A DNA stretch of 64,000 nt from Streptococcus mitis. GTDB lineage: Bacteria; Bacillota; Bacilli; Lactobacillales; Streptococcaceae. The notes below the pieces were generated by a model. That model saw only the letters and a list, made by a program, of their open reading frames with translations. It did not search any database and had not been told where the DNA came from. Position numbers and translations under genes: made by a program. The stretch covers positions 2,028,441-2,092,440 of the forward strand of contig NZ_LBMT01000001.1 in assembly GCF_002005545.1 (NCBI RefSeq), in the 5' to 3' direction. Positions 60,437-64,000 of the stretch are shown in pieces (position 1 is the first letter of the stretch; the number at the start of each line of letters is the position of its first letter).

Positions 60437-61315
60437 TTATCTTCTTTCTTTTACAACAAGATTCCCATCATTATAAACCACACTGTTTGCCGGAACATCA
60501 TTGCGTATGAGACAACCGGCTCCGATAATGGTATTATCCCCAATCGTCACTCCTTTTAAAATCGTGACATTACTTCCTATCCAGCAATCTCTTCCAACTA
60601 TAATTGGTGCTGAAGTCCACTGCCATTTTTCAATTTTTTCAGCTGTGTAGATATGATCATGGTCATAAAAACGGACACCTTCTCCCATCATGGTACCTGC
60701 CTCAATTTCAATTCTTTCCATACAGTTAAAACTACAAGAGTTATTGATAAAGACACCATCATGCAAAATCAATTTCCCTCCAGAAATATGGAAATTTCCA
60801 AAATTTCTGCAAATGACATTTGTACCTATAATAAAACTAGCTTTATCATCAACTTGGAAAACATTCCAATTACCATCTTGGATGATATTTTCTTGATTAT
60901 TAACCCCCACTTGGGCTGAATTAATACTATCACGAATCCTACTAACCAATTCATCAGGTCTATTTGCTTCAAAGACTTCCTGTCCTTGATTTCCATGGGC
61001 TGTATTGTCAAAAGCCAAGACCATTTTACCAGCCTGCACAAATTTGGAAACAATAGAATTAACTTCTTGAAAATGATTGATATCTAGTAGGAAATCACAC
61101 ATATTCACTAGAAAGTCAATTTGCTGAACAGTTGTAACTGTCACGAGACGAACATTATACCTAGACTCCAGTACTTTTATCTTTTCAGAAAACTGTACAG
61201 GAGCTGCAATATGAAAACAAATATCTGGTAAGTTTTCCAAAATGTATTCTAATTGTTCAATCTGATCACTTACAGTTAAGATTAGTGCATCACCTCGCAC
61301 AGTATTTTTTCTCAT
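60437..61315 (-). CDS. GtfB-like domain fused to a left-handed beta-helix O-acetyltransferase
   Basis: 292 residues. The N-terminal about 130 residues are the locus's recurrent GtfB-like domain (DQIEQLEYILENLPDICF, DFLLDINHFQEV, MVLAFDNTAHGNQGQ). The C-terminal about 140 residues are a hexapeptide-repeat acyltransferase (MMGEGVRFYDHDHIY, with the catalytic-type His in DHDH, and PIIVGRDCWIGSNVTILKGV). It probably O-acetylates an adhesin glycan using acetyl-CoA. It overlaps the next gene upstream by 4 bases. Confidence 0.88.
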   Translation of the reverse strand: MRKNTVRGDALILTVSDQIEQLEYILENLPDICFHIAAPVQFSEKIKVLESRYNVRLVTVTTVQQIDFLVNMCDFLLDINHFQEVNSIVSKFVQAGKMVLAFDNTAHGNQGQEVFEANRPDELVSRIRDSINSAQVGVNNQENIIQDGNWNVFQVDDKASFIIGTNVICRNFGNFHISGGKLILHDGVFINNSCSFNCMERIEIEAGTMMGEGVRFYDHDHIYTAEKIEKWQWTSAPIIVGRDCWIGSNVTILKGVTIGDNTIIGAGCLIRNDVPANSVVYNDGNLVVKERR

Positions 61316-63396
61316 CTATTTAACTCTCTTATTCTCTCTATCATTTCTGAAACTTGATCAATCTGATATATTTCTTGGTTCGCTTCATATGATTTAGTAT
61401 TTTCAAAGGCTAAAATTGGTTTATTTTGGGAAATAAATTGCTCTAATATCTCTACTTCCTTCTCACCATAGTTGATATCTAAAAGAAGCTGACAACTTTC
61501 CACCAATTCTCTATCCAATTCCTCTAAAGACACTGTTCCAGAATAGACAGTAACGTTTGGATACACAACAAGTCTAGAAAGATTCTCACTAACGATTACT
61601 CTTGCTGCAATCTTAAATTGCACTTCTGGTAAAGCCACTATTAGTGTTTCCAGTTGCTCAATTTGATCTAAAGCTGTATAAATCAAACAAGAAAATGGAA
61701 CTTTTAGAGGATAGAGATGCAATTTTTTAAGAGAATGTAAATGATGATTTTTCCCCAACTCGGTCCATTCCATATCATGATAATACCACCAAACATCACG
61801 ATAGGTTTGTCCAGCATGTACCTGCCAAGGCTTTCTCTCTGATAAATAATGGATGATCCCTGGATATTCTTGCCCATCTGGAAAACTATAGTTTGCGAAA
61901 CGTTCATGAATGACAATATGATTATTATCAAAATCTAGTTCTAGCCATTTATTTTCAAAAAGCATATTTAAAATACTTTGATCAGCCTGATCCACCTTAT
62001 CATGCCATTCATTGGTTAAATCAATCAACTTTTGAGTTATATGCTCTTGCTTCCAAAAAGCATTATTGATTAATAGAACACCTGCATTAAAGATTTCTCG
62101 GCCGAAATAGGCTCTTCCTCCAAAATCTCGAATAGCAGCCAAAGGATAGTTCTGTAAATCTGTAGCAAACAAGTCATCTAGATTTTTCGTTACCACTAAA
62201 TCGCAGTCTAAGTAAAGAGCCTTATCTTCTTTCACAAAATCAGCCACAAAATAGCGCAGAAAAACAGTGTAACTAATATCCGTTTTATAACGCGAAATTT
62301 GTTCAGACGTGACCCGGCAATTAATAATTTCTGAATCAAACTTTTCTAATCGTTTATTTAATTGTTTCAACCATTCATTAGGAAAATCACTATTAATCAG
62401 ATAAAACCGAATAGAGCGATTATGATAACAAATAGACTTAATAGTCGTCAAGACCTGCTCGACATAGGCATAATTTGCTGCAAGAACAATGGCTTTCTTT
62501 TCCTTCTGTTCCTGTATTGATAACTGATTTAAAAGAGTTCTTTTCATTTCAAACTCTTTATACGTTGCTGTATCGGATAAACCACTAGCTTGACCATTCG
62601 CGAGACTGACTTCCAACATCTGACGATAAACTGCCAAGTGTTTTTCAAGAGGATAACCCATATTAGCTAGTAGCGTAATACGCTCAGACATAGCATCAAC
62701 CAAGGCATGCATCCACTTTTCTGTCCAAGTTTTTGTAATACTTCCACTTCTCTGACGATATGCGTACAAACCTTGGTTTAAATAAACTACTTTATTTACA
62801 TATAAGTACATTTTTTGATTTAAATAACCATCTTCGCCGAGTTTACCTTTATCAAACCGGAGATAATCAAACAATTTCGCTTTATAGAGTTTGCCACAAG
62901 CAGATATCAACGCAAAACTCTTCATTTCTTGAGATTCATATAAGTTTTCAAAAATAGAAATATTGTCATATACTTTCTCATAGTAGGAATCCCCATATAT
63001 ATGGAAATAATATGTTTTCTCATCTTCATTGTAAGAATAATAATTTCCAACAGAAATATCTGCCTGATACTCAATTATTTTTTTGTAAAGGATTTCTACA
63101 TAATCCAATTCAACCCAATCATCAGAATCAATGAAAGTTACATAGGAACCAGTCATCTTGTCCAGACCTACATTTCTCGCTTCTGATAAACCACCATTCT
63201 CTTTTTCAATATAGATAATTCGATTATCTTTTTGTGCATACTCTTGACAAATTTCACCCGAATTATCTGTAGAACCATCATTGATTACAATTATCTCAAG
63301 ATTTTTATAAGTTTGATTAATTAAACTATCCAAACATTTTTCTAGGTAATTTTCAACATTATAAACTGGTACTATTACCGTAATTTTTTCAGTCAT
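61312..63396 (-). CDS. Three-domain GT2 / GT8 / GtfB-like glycosyltransferase
   Basis: 694 residues. GT2 domain (1-300): ITVIVPVYNVENYLEKCLDS, INDGSTDNSG, IDSDDWV. GT8 domain (about 300-565): KAIVLAANYAYVEQ, LYLDCDLVV, FNAGVLLIN, GIIHYLSERKPW. GtfB-like domain (about 570-694): DQIEQLETLIVALPEVQF, QLLLDINYGEKE, KPILAFENT. It is the first gene of the glycosyltransferase operon, next to the adhesin. Both catalytic domains keep their DxD motifs. Confidence 0.9.
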   Translation of the reverse strand: MTEKITVIVPVYNVENYLEKCLDSLINQTYKNLEIIVINDGSTDNSGEICQEYAQKDNRIIYIEKENGGLSEARNVGLDKMTGSYVTFIDSDDWVELDYVEILYKKIIEYQADISVGNYYSYNEDEKTYYFHIYGDSYYEKVYDNISIFENLYESQEMKSFALISACGKLYKAKLFDYLRFDKGKLGEDGYLNQKMYLYVNKVVYLNQGLYAYRQRSGSITKTWTEKWMHALVDAMSERITLLANMGYPLEKHLAVYRQMLEVSLANGQASGLSDTATYKEFEMKRTLLNQLSIQEQKEKKAIVLAANYAYVEQVLTTIKSICYHNRSIRFYLINSDFPNEWLKQLNKRLEKFDSEIINCRVTSEQISRYKTDISYTVFLRYFVADFVKEDKALYLDCDLVVTKNLDDLFATDLQNYPLAAIRDFGGRAYFGREIFNAGVLLINNAFWKQEHITQKLIDLTNEWHDKVDQADQSILNMLFENKWLELDFDNNHIVIHERFANYSFPDGQEYPGIIHYLSERKPWQVHAGQTYRDVWWYYHDMEWTELGKNHHLHSLKKLHLYPLKVPFSCLIYTALDQIEQLETLIVALPEVQFKIAARVIVSENLSRLVVYPNVTVYSGTVSLEELDRELVESCQLLLDINYGEKEVEILEQFISQNKPILAFENTKSYEANQEIYQIDQVSEMIERIRELNR

Positions 63397-63418
63397 GTAG
63401 TCGTTCTCCTTTCCTACT

Positions 63419-63427
63419 ATTATAACA
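63419..63427 (-). promoter_or_regulatory. Extended -10 promoter of the glycosyltransferase operon
   Basis: Minus strand TGTTATAAT, 22 bases before the ATG of the first glycosyltransferase, with AAAGGAGA between. The same 9-mer precedes secY2. Confidence 0.6.
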
Positions 63428-63469
63428 TTTTTTATGCTATTTTTCTGTCTCCCTTAACTTTTAAAACGC

Positions 63470-63505
63470 AAAAAATCCCCTGGATGAGTTTTCATCCAAG
63501 GGATT
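63470..63505 (-). terminator. Terminator after the SRR adhesin gene
   Basis: A 14-bp stem AATCCCCTGGATGA / TCATCCAAGGGATT (with one mismatch or wobble), 4-base loop, then TTTTTT on the minus strand. It separates the adhesin from the glycosyltransferase operon. Confidence 0.9.
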
Positions 63506-63551
63506 CTTCATAAATCGAAATAATAATACTTTCTATGTATTTTTAATCCGA

Positions 63552-64000
63552 TTATTCTTCATCATCACGTTTACGGCGTTTCGCAAACAAACCTAGACCA
63601 GTCACGGCTGCCAAAGCTCCAAGGAGTACAGATGATTTGGAAGCTTCTGTACCTGTATTTGGCAATTGCTGTCTTGACTTACCTGTTGATTCTGATGGTG
63701 TTTCAGAAGATACTGTGTCTATTGATGCAGATGCACTTGTTGACTCAGACTCAGAGGCTGGTGTGCTTGCACTTGTTGAAACTGATTCTGAGACTGATGT
63801 ACTTGTTGAAATAGACATAGATACCGATGTTGAGACTGACGTGCTTAGACTTGCTGACTGCGAAGCACTATCACTCAAACTAAAGTCTGGTTTATCAGTA
63901 CTATCCGGAACTGACATACTTGTTGAAGTCGATTGGCTTACTGACATGCTTGCACTTGTTGATGCTGAGGTAGAGGCTACGGCGCTTGTGCTTGCTGACG
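63552..64000 (-). CDS. Serine-rich-repeat cell-wall adhesin, C-terminal end (PsrP-like; 5' part beyond window)
   Basis: About 149 C-terminal residues. A serine-rich dipeptide-repeat region (SASTSASTSASMS, STSVSTSVSMS) runs open to the right edge. It is followed by the sortase signal LPNTG, a hydrophobic helix VLLGALAAVTGLGLFA and the charged tail KRRKRDDEE. This is the substrate of the neighbouring glycosylation and SecA2/SecY2 genes. The ligand-binding region is outside the window, so I do not call it psrP itself. Confidence 0.95.
   Translation of the reverse strand, partial: SASTSAVASTSASTSASMSVSQSTSTSMSVPDSTDKPDFSLSDSASQSASLSTSVSTSVSMSISTSTSVSESVSTSASTPASESESTSASASIDTVSSETPSESTGKSRQQLPNTGTEASKSSVLLGALAAVTGLGLFAKRRKRDDEE

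Noticed and set aside
63700..64000. Repetitive short motifs at the right edge that could look like a tandem DNA repeat or CRISPR
   Set aside because: They are codons of the serine-rich repeat region, in frame with the LPXTG anchor.

Overview
This is a chromosomal window from a mitis-group Streptococcus (S. pneumoniae, S. pseudopneumoniae or S. mitis). The evidence is the gene order (sucrose operon, mvaS/mvaA, stkP/phpP, rsmB-fmt-priA-rpoZ-gmk-rny, yefM/yoeB, the yqeG-to-tmcAL housekeeping operon, then a PsrP-type serine-rich-repeat adhesin locus), a BOX element, a RUP-like element and an IS630-type remnant. A StkP with only three PASTA repeats and a long tail differs from the four-repeat pneumococcal protein I remember, so a non-pneumococcal mitis-group strain is possible. 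The species call is inference.

Left part (1-9.5 kb): a nearly complete type I restriction subunit hsdR runs off the left edge. A VTT-family membrane protein follows, then a divergent sucrose regulon. scrK and scrA lie on the minus strand and scrB-scrR on the plus strand, with two promoters and two related operator-like palindromes in the scrA/scrB gap. Middle (9.5-37 kb): almost all minus-strand housekeeping genes. They cover mevalonate entry (mvaS, mvaA), a split threonine/serine exporter, Ser/Thr kinase and phosphatase signalling, rRNA methylation, initiator formylation, replication restart, RNA polymerase omega, guanylate kinase and RNase Y. After them come yqeG, yqeH, yhbY, nadD, yqeK, rsfS, a methyltransferase and tmcAL, preceded by corA and mscS. 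This backbone is interrupted between rny and tmcAL by an AT-rich stretch holding a 915-residue SIR2-domain protein, probably an anti-phage NAD-depleting effector, and the yefM-yoeB toxin-antitoxin pair. A RUP-like miniature element ends inside rsfS.

Right part (37-64 kb): a complete accessory-Sec and glycosylation locus for a serine-rich-repeat (SRR) adhesin, transcribed right to left. The adhesin's LPXTG end is at the right edge. Next come ten glycan-building genes (multi-domain GT2, GT8, Gtf3 and GT-D/DUF1792 proteins plus one acetyltransferase), two of them broken. Then follow degenerate IS630-type and IS5-type transposase genes, and then secY2, asp1, asp2, asp3, secA2, gtfA, gtfB, asp4 and asp5. 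GtfA/GtfB start O-GlcNAc addition on the adhesin, the Gtf/GT enzymes extend it, and SecA2/SecY2 with Asp1-5 export it.

The most interesting observations are: (1) one GtfB-like domain of about 120 residues embedded in six different enzymes of the SRR locus, attached to five kinds of catalytic module; (2) the solitary SIR2 effector in an otherwise conserved housekeeping interval; (3) a string of strong hairpins between yqeH and yhbY.
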